Position numbers and translations under genes: made by a program
Shown here: positions 1 to 19,400 of the stretch, piece after piece
How the letters are laid out: each line of letters opens with the position of its first letter
How positions within the stretch are numbered: the stretch's first letter is position 1
Notes under the pieces: model-generated
Seen by the model: only the letters and a program-made list of their open reading frames with translations
Told to the model about the DNA's origin: nothing
The model's database searches: none
Assembly (NCBI RefSeq): GCF_032362555.1
Contig: NC_083510.1
Span: 5,669,501-5,733,500, forward strand
Length of the DNA stretch: 64,000 nt
Direction: 5' to 3'
From: Amyelois transitella
Taxonomy: Eukaryota > Arthropoda > Insecta > Lepidoptera > Pyralidae

Positions 1-203
1 CCAACCCTAAACCAGGTATTCAAGTTTATTCAAAAACTTCAGCATATGCTTATCTTCAACTTAAAAAAAAACAAATTTTAAAGCATATGTACATAGTTGT
101 AATTTAAAAAATATTTTTAGAATTTTGTCCAACTGTTGTGAATTTTTGTTTTTAATGGGATAGGTATATACTTAAATTAACATTTTGAATCGTTGTTTCT
201 TAC

Positions 204-6042
<5,839 letters not shown>

Positions 6043-7594
6043 TGTGATTTAAATAGATTTTTAAACTATTGATACTTTAAACCGATATTTTCATTTTAGT
6101 ATGTCTTACGAACATGAAGTCAATGTTCCTACTGATAGGAGGGGTCAGGCATCTGACGAGTTATCTGTCAGTATTAAATAAACATAATTAAATAATGGAT
6201 AAAGTCGTAACAATTGTTCATTTGCTTGTGTAAATACCGTTTTAAATTTCTTTCAACCTGACTTTGTTAAAAAACCAAGTACCTAAGTATGATAAAGACA
6301 GACGAACCATTCCCATCAAATGCCTATTTACATACATATATAAACACGTCTTTCTCTCTACGAGGTAGACAGAGCCAACAGTCTTGAAGTGACTAAAAGG
6401 TCACATTCAGCTCTATATCACCTAATGCTTAAATTAAGATTAAAATTAATAGGTTGCTAGCCCATCGTCTAAAAAAAGAACACCAAATTGTTTATTTCAG
6501 TTTTTCCTTTGACTTTTTTACAGTAACTTTGAGTTTCATTTTGCAGGAAGAGAAGCAGCAGCATTTACGGAAATATGGACGTAAATTAATACAATTCATA
6601 ACTCATTCATACTATCATAGCTCCATAATATTACATTAACACCATCTGTGCATTCTTTCTGTGCTTTTAAACCAATTTAAATGATTCATTTAATCAAACA
6701 TTCACCAGATGGAGTTAGTCGATGAACTGTATTTTACCGAAATTCGGTTGATATGTAATTCATTAGATATTCGTTGTTGAAACTTCATTTTTCAAACTTG
6801 ATTGTTTTAAAACTTTAATTTGTGTTGATTATAATATAAGAACTCACTGTTTCTGTTGTTTATTTTAAATTAAAAAATTTATTGATATAATTTATATGGC
6901 GTTTATTACGACATTAATTGAAAAATTAGGAAAAAAATTATTAATATAATAAAATCGATTATTTTCTTGCGAAAAATCGATTATTTATTAATCGATTTTT
7001 ATACTTAAGAAATGAACCGATTAAATAAAAATCGATTTTTTATCAGCAATGTCACATCCCTAGACTTAGGTATTTGATGTCCTTGACGGAGATTGACCGA
7101 AACAGAACATCACATGGCAAGCAAGTCACCTCTTCCTCCTCCAACCGTCGTCGTCTTAGCGGCCGAACCAAGGCTGAACCGAAGCTTAATCTTGAGTCGT
7201 ACTAGTAAAATCGCGTATTAGGTCTACTAGGTACGATGGCATAAACATTTTACTTTTGTATTTTATTTGATAGCTTGTTTTATAAACCAAAGATTCAACA
7301 ATTATATTTTGTTGTGGAATAAATATTTTGAATAATCTTTGTTTTCTCTGCCCGTATGTTACCATTTTTGGTTAGCCTTGCTGCTTTTATGTTGGCATTA
7401 CTTCACTTCACGTCATTTTTTTTTTTCATTTTATTTGACAGTCTTCCTTGATCCTTGACAGTCTTGTTGGTTGGCAGGAGGTTTTCCCTGTTTTTAATTT
7501 CTTGGTTTTCCTGTCACTTAGTTTTTATTTTGTTTTGTTTATCAAATCAGTTTTAATTTCTTGGTGGATCTGCCAACATTCTAAATTTGATACA
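6043..7594. other. Divergent intergenic region between GLDC and FADD
   Basis: About 1.55 kb separates the two start codons, so both promoters must lie here. I see no clear TATA/initiator pair. It holds a family A SINE fragment at 6336-6475 and an AT-rich stretch at about 6950-7065. That stretch has several copies of ATCGATT in both orientations and resembles the end of a small inverted-repeat element. An upstream in-frame stretch, 7448-7594, precedes the chosen FADD ATG. It is hydrophobic and lacks an ATG, so I treat it as 5' UTR. Confidence 0.5.
6336..6475 (-). repeat. SINE-like family A, degraded 3' part
   Basis: Contains the family blocks GAGGTAGACAGAGCCAACAG, GACTAAAAGGTCAC and AATAGGTTGCTAGCCCATCG. 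It is more diverged than the full copies. Confidence 0.6.
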
Positions 7595-8626
7595 ATGACC
7601 GTGTCCGAATATTTTCATATAAAGCAACAAGTAATGCTATCCGTGAGTTCCAGCGATAGATTAAACCAGACAATAAATGAACTAAAGGAGTACTTTAAAG
7701 AAAAAATAAATTCCCCTAGGAGATGTGAACAAATCAAGACTATTGGACAATTATTACATGTATTAGAAATAAGAGACTTGTTATCTGAAAATAATGTGCA
7801 GGCCTTGAAATATATTGCTCTCTATTTAAGTGATCAAGGACTTGTAGACAAGTTAAATGATTATGAAAGATGTCACACTCCAAAATATTGTAATAATTAT
7901 TACAGTAAGATACTTTTTGCTATCAAATCACTTTTCACATGATAGTTACAGTTAAGGGTTTTCATTGTATGTAAGGTTGATTGGTTCCAAGTAGGTATTG
8001 GTAGCCTCTTATGATTCTACTAACATAACCCTACCATGAGAGTAAGCAGTTCACCTAGTGCAACAGCAGTAATCCAATCTAAGCATTTTAAGATTTCCCT
8101 GTTAAAACAACTGTCGTAAAAAGAATTTGCTTTATGTAATTTCCTGATTTACCCAGACTTTGATTGCAATCATAGGAAACCCTAGGCCCTTCCTCAGAGA
8201 GAACAAGAACTATGTCAGGAGAATGATTACTTTTTACAGTTAATGTAAGTGATTTATTTTGTTTCAGATCTTGAGAACTCATATAGTGTATCACAAAAAG
8301 AAACTTTCAAAAATGTCTCCAACAAAAATCCTTATAGTGACATGAGCAACAGAAAAATCCAAAGGATACACAAAACTGTTATTGAACAGATTGGTACATT
8401 CTGGCGTGATTTGGCTAGAAATCTTAAAATCAGAGAGTGTGATATTGATTACATTGATAAAAATTATCATTCACTTCCAGCTAAAGCAGAAAGGATGTTC
8501 CAAATATATATTGACAACAATGCAGATAGCCAGAAGTGGTTATTGGAACTTTGTGAAGCTTTGGAAAAATCACGTAGGAAGGATTTAGCAAAAACACTGA
8601 ATCATATTTTAACTATGAATATTTGA
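7595..8626 (+). CDS. Fadd: FADD-like adaptor: death effector domain plus death domain
   Basis: Two exons, 7595-7904 and 8268-8626, are joined in phase 1 (ACA|GTAAGA ... TTTCAG|AT) and give 222 aa, close to the 239 aa of Drosophila FADD. The N-terminal half (about residues 1-85) reads as a death effector domain, with LEIRDLLSENNVQALKYIA matching the usual hydrophobic helix pattern. The C-terminal half (about 130-220) is a death domain with FWRDLARNLKIRECDIDYI. In flies FADD bridges IMD, through its death domain, to the caspase Dredd, through its DED, in antibacterial signalling; that role here is inferred from family membership. The start is the first ATG of the open frame, preceded by T-rich sequence without another ATG. 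The order DED then DD and the absence of a caspase domain argue against a caspase. Confidence 0.87.
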
Positions 8627-8747
8627 TGAGTTGTTATTGTACCTACTTAACATTTAAGTTATATTTTTATACTGTGTACAATATATCTATCAGTTTACTT
8701 GCAGGAAATTTTTTATTTATATATTTTATATTTTATATATTCAATAT

Positions 8748-8753
8748 AATAAA
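8748..8753 (+). promoter_or_regulatory. Poly(A) signal for FADD
   Basis: AATAAA about 120 nt after the FADD stop codon, followed by a second overlapping AATAAA. Confidence 0.6.
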
Positions 8754-9067
8754 TAAATACATTCATTTCAGTTAGTATCCCTTTGCAAAATTTTGGGGCT
8801 AGCTAGTGTACTCATGGGACTACATAAACATAATCTAGAATAGTGGGACAAATGGATTTGTCTAGTATAAATTATAGAAAGTCATTATTGTATTTGAAAC
8901 AACCGGAATTTTTAAGCTGTCTAATAGAGTAGTAGAAGAATGGACAAATAATTCTAAGTTTGAAATGATTTTATGATATTTATATGGTCTATCGAATCAC
9001 TAGCCACCATCCTGCCATCACTGGTATTCATACACATGTAATCAAAAAATTTCAAGATTTTCCTGTT
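8754..9067. other. Intergenic spacer, nothing recognised
   Basis: AT-rich sequence between the FADD 3' end and the terminal inverted repeat at 9068. No supported gene or repeat was seen. Confidence 0.5.
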
Positions 9068-9369
9068 CCCATTAATAGGCTATTTGACAAAGTTCTAAAA
9101 ACTATCTTAGGGTATTTATTTGTTTATAAGGAGCCCTACAAAAATACTTTTCTGCCTTTATTACAGCTATTTTATTAAAAAATCGAAAAAGAAAATGAAA
9201 TATTCAAATATGCCGCCAAAACGCGACTTTTAGCAATATGGCGGCCATGGCATGCAGTGACGTAAATTTCGTGTAAATATCATACAAAGCTTGTTGGTGT
9301 TTCGAAAAGTTTTGATTTTCTCGTGTTTTATTTAACTTGTGCCACGTCATATCTGTGAAAATTATTAAA

Positions 9370-9498
9370 ATGAGTTCCTATAAATGTTGTGCAGGGCCTC
9401 AATGCACTAATACAACAATAAAATCTCCTACGAAACTGTTTTTTTCTATGCCGATGGATTTGAATATTCGCAAGAAGTGGTTTCAGATCATGATCTAA
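9370..9498 (+). pseudogene. THAP-domain N-terminus, truncated by a stop
   Basis: A 42-codon frame begins ATGAGTTCC and encodes MSSYKCCAGPQCTNTT followed by KLFFSMP and RKKWFQIM. This is the start of a C2CH THAP zinc finger: two early cysteines, then the aromatic-proline and lysine-tryptophan block. The later Cys-His pair is missing because a TAA stops the frame. It lies inside the TIR-bounded element, so it is probably a remnant of a transposase or a THAP gene captured by a transposon. Confidence 0.55.
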
Positions 9499-9560
9499 GA
9501 TCAGTGGTTACCAAGATATACTTACATTGATGTTTTCACATTCCTCAGTTCGGCAGCATA

Positions 9561-9599
9561 GAAATCTGGATTGTCTTTGAAGAAGACAATCCAGATTTC
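9561..9599. repeat. Perfect 17-bp hairpin
   Basis: Arms 9561-9577 and 9583-9599 are perfect reverse complements (GAAATCTGGATTGTCTT and its complement) around a 5-nt loop. Confidence 0.85.
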
Positions 9600-9972
9600 T
9601 TCTTCCAACCATTATTGCGTCCACTTTTGTCAGCTTTCGCGGAATTGGTTAAATACCTACCTACGTTATCTGAGTAATCCTGAGCGATCAAACACTTATA
9701 AAATCTTGAAAAATAATAGCGAACACTAAGGAACGGTACGATCCACAGTCTGTTTATGGATAATTGACGTCATAATAGAAATAGCCAATCACGTTCGTTT
9801 TTAGTCACGTGACAGCTGCATATAAAAACCTAATTTTCTGAGACGGATTTTGTTTAAATAATGCAATATTTTTATCTCGCGTTATTACAAATCGCTCCAA
9901 AAAAATAATATTAGGACTGATGACATAAAAGAAAAGTATATTTTTAATACAGTCAAATAGCCTATTATTGGG

Positions 9973-10495
9973 CTTCATTTCAGTAGTAAAACAAAGTTTA
10001 TTTTCTTGAAAAATATATTAACAAAAACTTAAAATATACCTAGAGATATAAAATAGCACTGTGGAGTGTTGGAGTTAGGAATGTTATGGAAGACTCTTTA
10101 ACAAGAAAAAATCACTGGTAATGCTTTATACAACTTTTAATACCAAATGGGTACCAGATCTTATATAAATTCAACTGATTCCTATCCTAAAACTTAAAAC
10201 TATTATAAAAGTTTAAAAATAATACAATTGATGGATGTATATAAAAGTGTTGTATAACTAGACTAAATGAGATTAAAATAAAATCCATATTATATGCAAG
10301 TTCCTCCTCTATCCGTGCAAATTCTTGAAGTCAATAGTGAGTAAGGATTATAAAATTGGGATTCTTATATTAGGCTATGGGCTGACAACCTGGATTTGTT
10401 TAATTTACAGAGTGAGGAATAAAGACATTGTATATATAGGGAAGTCTTAAAAATCATCATAACAGTTGGCAGCTCTAGCAGTTTCGATAGAAAAA
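9973..10495. other. Spacer downstream of PFAS, nothing recognised
   Basis: AT-rich DNA between the TIR element and the PFAS stop codon. It must contain the PFAS 3' UTR (minus strand), but I could not pick a convincing canonical AATAAA on that strand close to the stop. Confidence 0.4.
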
Positions 10496-13400
10496 TCACG
10501 CTCGCGAGGACCACAGGTACGCGTTTTGGAACAATCTGAGCCACGGAGACGCCGTGGTGTCAGCCACCGGCTGCGGGCACTGCCAGCGGAGCACGCAGCG
10601 TTCCGGGTGCGGCATCATGGCCACGTGGCGCCCGTCCGGGGACCGCACGCCCGCAATACCCACTGGAAATAAATCATTTGATCATTCATTCAATGTACGA
10701 CACATTGCTTCCTTCAGATCTCTCACAATGTTATCCCTGATCGCAAATCGTTGCGTATTTATAAAGTAGATTGTGGAGAAAAAAATATTATGAAAAACAC
10801 GGTGGGCTATGGGCAAGCAACCAGTCACTATTTGAATCTCAATTCCATCATTAAGTCCTAAGCTAAACAAAGCTTCACAGTATTTTCAAGACCGTTGGCT
10901 CTATCTATCCCGCAAGAGACTTGATTATGTACATATTAAAAACACCCTTGTTACCACAATGCACAAGTTAAAATTATACAAATTGTATCATTGATATATT
11001 CGGGGTCCCTAGAATCTCATCAAAACTGCCATAACATTAATACTCACATGGGCTTCCATTAGGGTTCATCGGGTACACCTGTGTAATCTTTCCATCGTCG
11101 TCCACATACTGCATTGCTATCTGCCCATTCCGTTGCACTTTATCCAACAAATGCGGTTCGGATACGCTGAATCTTCCTTCACCGTGCGCCACCCATACAC
11201 CAAGAACACTACCGCCCATGCCTTTGAACCAGACGTCGTCTTGACCCGTGTTTTCTGTGATTTTTACGGCACTCCAGCGGCATTCAAACCTGTGCAAAAT
11301 GGTAATTGAATTATTTTTTAAATATACCACAGCTCAGTACATTTCTTGGTGCAAGTGCCACCTATTTGCTTGTACTTAACTGAAGATCACGATAACTCAA
11401 CCTTATGTAAAAGTAAATAAGGTCTATTTCAATAGCACCACATTATTTAAAAAAAAACATACCTTTCTGAGAGATTGTGGTCCAAGAATATTTGTGTTTT
11501 ATTGGCATTACTGTCCGATTCCGGGTCTATCCAGCCAAGAAGGGCCATGAGCTGACATCCATTGCACACGCCGAGTGAGAAAGTGTCACTTCTGTTCTTG
11601 AAGTGCGTGAACTGGGAACTGAGACTTTCAGAAAATAATATACCCGCGGCCCAGCCTTTAGCAGATCCTAATGTGTCTGTAATAAATTAATTATATTAAC
11701 CTTTAAGCAATATTATTAGCTTGGTTTCTCTAATTAAAATTTTTCAATCTCAACTAAGTAGTTATTTTTCCTTGAATAAAAATTATATATACCTGCGTAA
11801 CTGAATCCTCCCGGGAACACCAAGCCCTGGAAGGCGTCAAGCGTGATCTTATTGTCCTGCAGGTCGCTCATGGTCACGTCAAACACGTCAAAGTTAGCCA
11901 TCACTAAAGACGCTATCATTTCGCGGTCTCCGTTTGTTCCTGCCAATCGTTATCACATTAATAATTTATGAGCACGAATTTATAGTTACATTCGAAATTC
12001 AAAAGTTGATTTAAACCAATAATTTTTACGACTGACCTGCCTGGGCCAATAGTCAAAACTCTGCCCAAATATTTTTGCATTAGAAAAATTTGAGTCGATC
12101 TTTGAGGCGCACCGGTAGTGTTCATGCCTCCATGTTTGTCTATTAGGTAGGTATGTGGGTTAATGTATAATACTGTAACTGGATGTTTGAAGTGGATTTC
12201 GAGTATCAGAGATAGTAGAACGAAACTAATGACCATAGACGTGATGCAATCGTGAAGGTGCTCTCCTGACAAGGCCAAAATAATATTAGGTTTACCTTCT
12301 TCACGTAGCACAGCTACTCTTATCGGCTTAGTTTTGATAACCGCCGCTGCAGGGTCAAACGTAACGTTATATGTTACGCCCTTACGGTTTTCTAAACCTG
12401 CAAAAAAAATTTAATATTTTCAAGCACTTTATTTCTTAAAAAATACATTTCACTGGCTACAATTGCACCCACAAATAGTAAGTATTATGTTCACAAGAAT
12501 GTTTTTGGTTAAATTAAAATAGAACAAACCTTTCCATTCCTGATTTATACACTCCTTATTAGCTTGAAGACATTCCAGTTGATAGCTAGTTTCTTCCCAC
12601 ATTTTATATACGTCTTTCAGTTTCAAATCCAACACTTTCGCCCCGTTTATATTTATTACAACCTGTGAAAAGTAAAAAGAAGTGAAATATAGTACATGGA
12701 TAGTGAGAGAACAAATTAGCTCTTTTAGTTGTTTACCACATTTACAAAAATGGATGGTATGGTAACAGTTGTGGATAACCTTTATTTGAATTGACAGGTT
12801 GCTAGCCCATCTCCACAAGATTATTCTAATAGCTATTTCTTTGACAGACTTAAAAAATACGCGTGCTAAGAGATATAAATTTACCCTACTACTAAGTAAT
12901 TCACTTCTACTAACTACTGAAATACTTACATCTGAATTCATTCCATATTTTCCTACTTTTCCAATGCACTTAGCGCTCACTCCATTTTTCTTATAATCAT
13001 GTAACACGTATCCCAAATCGCTTTGCGCCACTTCTACTATGATTCCTAGCTCTTCATTGAACAGTGCTTCGATTGCTGAGACGTTCTTCTCAACTTCAAG
13101 GTCCAGGTTCAATCCCCTTAGTCCTCCAATGGCTAGCTCTAAGACTGTCGTGATGAAACCTCCTTCGCTTATGTCATGGCCAGATAAAAGTTTCTTTTCT
13201 GAAATTAATAATTTAAAAAAAAGTTAATAATTCATCTAACAATAAAAAAATTAAAGAATAAGATGCACTTTTCATAGACAACATGTCATCGAAATTCGTT
13301 ATTCTTAGATTATTACTATAAACAGTAAAATTTTTTTGCCCTAACTTTCAGTTTAAAATTGTTGTCATCAGTCTTCACGAACCATTGTGGTGGTGCAACT

Positions 13401-16400
13401 GGAAACACGCAAATAACATGGGTATGCACAATATAAATTTCTATATTATTTAATTGATCTTTACCTTTCAATAGCTTCTGCGTAGTTTTGAACAACGCCT
13501 TGAGAACTGTGGGCTCGTCTAGATCCGGCGGGTTGTTGCCGAGTTGCTTGTAGCACTGCGCGAGAGCTGAACCGCCGAGTCTGAATGTTTTTAATTAAAT
13601 TATGCTTTAATTACCACGAAACCTCTGAATAATTTCATAATTATGTTGTCAAACGAACACAAAATGTCAATACTATTTTACTAAGACTATGCCTCTGGTA
13701 CATTCACTTTTTTCAGTCTCCTGTCGTAAATGGGGGTTACATCATCACCTCCCTGGAAAAAAGCCCGAAGTGCGCCTTTCACCTTGATTCTTGATTGGAT
13801 TGGGTAGATCCGGTTATTACACGAAGCAACTCCCGGCGGCCAAACCCATATTGTATCATGGTAAAGCTGTTGCACTAGATGAATGCACCTATTCCCTTAG
13901 TAACCTTTCACAACATCCATAAGAAAGAGATGAGAGTGGTCTGATTCCAAAGTGCCAGGAACCGGCACGAATTATATTTTTTTTAACATACTTGACCCTA
14001 AAACATACACGATACCAACCTATACTTTCCAGTAGTGACTGGAACGTGAACAAGGGCCGACCCTTCCTTCTGCAACACCGGTTCTACTTTCACAGTTACA
14101 TCGGGGCAAGGCGCGTATGTGGATACAACTAGTGTACCAGGAGATTTTACTAAAATAGAAAGACAATTGTTGGAATTTATACGACTATTTGAAAATACTG
14201 TAAAAATTTTTATTTACAGAATAAGAACCGACTAAACGATTTTATGTCAAGTGACATATGATGTTAAATATTTAAAAAGAGACGAGGTATATTCAGATGT
14301 GTAAAAGTATTTAGTACTGTAATTCAGGAGCATTCCTTGAAAAATATTTCTTAAAGGCAATAGATAGGGGTATTTGGAAGTATAGAGGGAAGCCTTACTA
14401 ACCGCGAGACAACTTTACACACAACTACTAGAGCCCTCGATCTAGTTGCCAGAGCATTAAAAAAATATAAGTTACCTTTCTCCTTAGCCACATTAGCGCA
14501 CATAGACAAAGAGTCTTTGCCGCCGTCTATGGCTACTCCTAACTTAGCCATTGCGGCACATAGCGCTTGACACGCCACCACTAAAGTTCCACCTTCGACT
14601 CCTGTTTTTCCAGGCCACATCCAGTTTCCAGAGCATTTCACATCTTCTAATTCTGATATTCCGGCAAATACCTACAGAAATAACAACTGCTACATATTTT
14701 TTTATCAAATTAAAATCTTTGCATTATCCGTCATGCGTAAAACAGCGCCGTTCAGACACGCACACGCGCTAATATTGTACAGTGTACACATTCTATAGTT
14801 AACGCAATTTTAAGGCGCGGTGCATTGCAAGGAAACAAAGAAGTTTTAAAACTCTCAAATAAAAAGCTAAAAATCAGCCATTTTCAGCTTTTGGCTTCAA
14901 AGATTATGGTCCATTGAAAGGAATTTATTTAAAGTTTTGTTGCCTGCCTAGATTCAGTAATTTGATTATTTGTGAAAAATTTATGACGAGACATTCAAAT
15001 TTAACGGATTTAAACGGAACTGCTCACTACTTATACGACTACTTATTACCTACGATTTAATTTCGCACTTCCACAAAAATACTTACCAAGTTAGTCAAAG
15101 CTTCTCCCAAAGACAATCTCGCTCCAGCTGCGGGATCCAAGAGGCCTTTGATGTTCTGAGTGCCGATGGAAGTGGCCGAACCCACTGTGTGGAAATGAGA
15201 GAGTGCTATGATTGCACAGTCCGCGAGTGGCGCGTGTAAAGGTCCAACGCACTGTTGCTGGGCGACCAGTCCTGTGACGCAGCGGTCTACCTGTTAAGAG
15301 GATTATATTCTAATGGTACAAAGTTTTTATTTATCGCAAAAATGTCCGCGATGCTCTTTATTGCATCAAATCACTGCAGCTACTTCAAAATTATACAAAA
15401 TTTATGACTTTATTTTGGGTAAGTCATAAATATTCATATGCGTTTAGTCAAAAGCTGCTAAAACTATTCTTTCGAAAAACTACGCATAACCACAAACAAT
15501 AAAATACTTGTATTTAGATAAACTAAAATCAAATTACCTTATTAGTCAAATATCGTTTACTGGCAACATTCACAAGCCTCAACACTCGGTCTAAAGCACT
15601 TTTCACAGTTATATCTTTTGGTAAAGATAACGGCTTCTTGGTTCTCTGGTCCCTCTTCAAATCGAATGTTTTGCGCGGCATATTTCCTGAAATTAAAGCA
15701 ATTTATAAAAGAATCTATTACCTATGATCTTGGTTAGTGTATACTAAAAAGACGTGTTTATGCACTTAGGTGCCTCTTTTGACACTCATGGGAAAGAATT
15801 GGTGTGGTACTATTCCGGAAACCACACGATACACTAAGATGTTCTATGTATCGATTTAATTTATCACGCTCTTTTCTTGTCGACAAGAAACTAGAGAATA
15901 GACCAAGCCAACTTCAAAACGAATGTCAGTATCTTTGTTACCGAATATTAATATTTATGACCCTATGCTTTATGTTCACGATTCCATAACGTTAAAATAT
16001 GGTAACGTTTTGATGTACATACCTAATACAGCTTCCAAGTGAAGATCATAAGGCATCTTAGGTTTAACTGTAGGGTTCAATCTGTCTGATCTACTTAGAT
16101 ATTTGTCTGTGAAAGAATCTTCGATGAGGCTCATGTATCCATCGCCAGTTACTTCTCCCACAAACGATACAGGACACCGCTCACGTCGACATATTTCTAA
16201 AATGAAGAACAAAAATAATGGTCGGTTAAATAGGATAAATTGAATATTGAAATCGATTGCAAAAATAAATAGCGCGTTTGATGGACTTAAAATAACAGAC
16301 AAAGTCGGCAATGGTTGTCTTAGTGAGGGAAGTGGAATGGTTAGACAAAAGTTGACGCAGCACTCAACGCTAAGGCCTCGATAAAACAGTCTATAGGAAT

Positions 16401-19400
16401 CTAGTCGTGGTTCATATATAACCTTTAACGCCCACAGACGAATGTGCAATTTTAAGAGTGAAAAAAATTTCATCATCATCTGTTCTGCATCTCTGAAGAT
16501 TAACCCTTACAAACAAACAAATTTACGTCTTTATAATAAAAGTGTATAGATAATACAATAAATACCTAACTTACCTTCTAAAATAACTCTATTCTTCTTG
16601 CTGCAAAGTAACGCATCATTCTCCTGATATTCTGCTCCCCAAAGCTCCAGTGTGGTAATGGTGGGGTCTCCCAACTGGAACTCTTTGGTGAATACCACGG
16701 CTCCTTCCGGTTCCACCAGTTCTTTGAGCACGTTTCCATTACCGCCCGCACCTTGGTCGTGTATTGCTAGAAATTAAACAACTTATAGGTATTTTTTCAT
16801 CTTTGCAATTTTCCTAAATAGACAGGTCATATATATAAAAATATATAAGTTCAGCAGTGTTTTATTTTACATTTTTACCCTTACCACTGTAATGTTTATA
16901 GTCCGTTTTCTTGAGTGTCTAAACTCTTTCTTAAGCAATAAAAACTTACATTCAACCGGATTGATGTCAGCCTCCAAACAGCCTCTCACGACGCGATTCA
17001 GGCGATTGCCCATTTCAGCATCACCTTAAACATTGAACAAGATATAAAAGTTTTAAGAAATTATAACTTATATATTTAAGGATCAGAATATTTGTAATTT
17101 AAAAATGGTAGAGTTTTGTATAGAGTTGTAGTTTGAACATATTTTAAAAGCAAATCATTATGATATGTATTATTTTTATGATTGGGATCGAAGACAACAC
17201 ACAATGGGTGCCGGTTTTTTTACCGCAGAAATTGTAAAAGTCAATTAAAGAAAAGATTTATAAGATAAGGATGCTTCTTTTAGGCAATAATCCACCTCAA
17301 TCTTTTTACTCAACAAATTGAATCTAATGACTTTTATTTTGACTCTGATTACACCAAAAGACACAGATTTAATTACCTCTTTGCACAGCTCCAAAGTCCA
17401 AAGCATGGTCCCTACCGTCGCCTCCTTGGACCGCGACGGACGAAGCAGCCCCTCCCCCCACCCCGATACGGTACACCGGTCCCCCGATCTTCACCAGTAG
17501 CATACCTTCAATATACATAATAACATATTTAAAAAATCGATCAAGTGCGAGTCTTCGTGGACTAGAGATTCCATACAATCTTAGAATAATAACTGTAAGC
17601 TATAGACTAGATTTGATATAAATTTCAACTATGACCAATGAACTGAACATCATATAAAAGTTAACAAACTTATATTTGCGAGCGTATGCATAAATATTGT
17701 TTTATTTTTTTTATTTTCTATGTTCTATTGTATCTAACAATAAATCCCAAAATATAACTTTTTCCCTTTATTTGTACTATATGTCCTCACTTTGTGCCAA
17801 ATTTCATGATTGTAGGTAACAGGAGTACCCAATAGTTTTGACAGACAGACAGACAGACAACCAACTGATGCAATACAGTTTCCGCTATTTCCTTTCAGCT
17901 GGTAGACTGGCAGAGAATGCCAAACGGCATTAAGTCAGTCTTTTGTACATTTTTTGTGCAATAAAGTTTTAAATTAATAAATAGAAAAAAAGAGATGATA
18001 AGACAGACAGACTGTTGAGCTAGGAACCAGGGGTGCGTTTAAGGTCACGATCCTGCATTGAATAAATCAGGTTTTAACACATAGCGACTTCCTTTCTCTC
18101 TATAATCTTGGCATGTTATCAGTTACATCCACTTTTCGCTTTGTCTGGTCTATAGTGTATATTCAATTCTTAGACTATTGACTACTCCTGTCTCTACCTC
18201 TCTACCAAAATATTTATTTGAATGGACTAACATTTTATCAAACCATTATAACATTATCAGTTAATGTATTGAATTAGTGTGCAAAGTTTTATGTATATTA
18301 TGATGTAATTGTTTTATGATCGTCATAATTTATTTATATTTAGGTAGTTACATTTGTTATATTAATACTACATTACATTATGACAATGAACTTAATTGAC
18401 CTATTAACACATGGAATAATTTACGAATGTACCAATTAAATTGCTTAATAATACCTAGTTATTTAATGTAGAACATTTGTAATTTTCGTCTTTAAGATAA
18501 AATTATTTATTCCAAATAAGGGCAGCACTGCACCACTGAAAATATGAAATGGCTCTTAATAGCAGCAGACCTAGGCGATATGGTTAAAAATGTTTACCTT
18601 TGTCTGGTTTGTTCTTCTTGATCATATCATGGGGCATGTATCCAATGCCACCACTAAACATTATCGGCTTTATGAATTCCTCTCTCACATTGTCGTCATT
18701 TTTCAACCCATAAGATTGAACAAAACCTGCAAATATAAAAATGTTAGTAAGTTAAGTATAGCAATAATGATTTTAGATTGCTGTACAATTTTTAAAAATA
18801 AATTATTCTTTTTGGTACACAGCTAAATAATTCAGCGCTAAAATAAAAAAGGTGTGGTACCTACTTTAAAAGACTTTAAACCAAACCATGCTTCATGATA
18901 TAAGTTTAATTTTTATATAAATACAAAGATTAACGATACCTGATACTACTGGTTCTCCGAATTTGTTGCCATAATCGGAAGCACCATTACTGGCATCGAT
19001 GATAATTTGTAAGGGACTTGCGAAGTTGTTTGGGTATTCCCATCCTTTTTCTTCCCAGGGCAAATCGTAACCTGTAAAAGATTTAACATTGATTATGACA
19101 CTATTTAATTAGAAAAACCACTGAAAAAACTAAAATTACCAGTTAATTCTAGTTTATTAATAGCTACATGTATCCAAGCTGCTATATCAGAATTATTTTG
19201 TCGTCAGCACGATACCATGGCGGTACACGTGACCCATTGGTTACGTATACCTCCATGGTAAAATTTTACCAACCTAGGACTAAACAATGCTGATTAATGA
19301 ATGTATCTATAATGATATGTTTCCAATATATCTCCCGCGACACTATCTCTAAATATAATGTATATTGCCGTCTACTAGGATATCACAAAGAGGTGGCCAA

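Larger units (their letters stand above)
9068..9972. mobile_element. Small TIR element carrying a THAP-like remnant
   Basis: Two 21-bp terminal inverted repeats, 9068-9088 and 9952-9972, match at 20 of 21 positions around the core TAATAGGCTATTTGAC. Between them are a broken THAP-like start (9370-9498) and a perfect hairpin (9561-9599). No transposase body is present, so this is a deleted, non-autonomous copy. A clean target-site duplication is not visible, so the superfamily is not assigned. THAP domains are typical of P-element-like transposases, which is the leading guess. Confidence 0.55.

Noticed and set aside
7448-7594. N-terminal hydrophobic extension of FADD
   Set aside because: The frame is open upstream of the ATG but has no ATG of its own. 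A membrane segment is not expected in FADD.
12450-13112. Separate 220-aa minus-strand gene
   Set aside because: It is PFAS exons 17 and 18 read through the intron between them. The spliced model restores family similarity on both sides.
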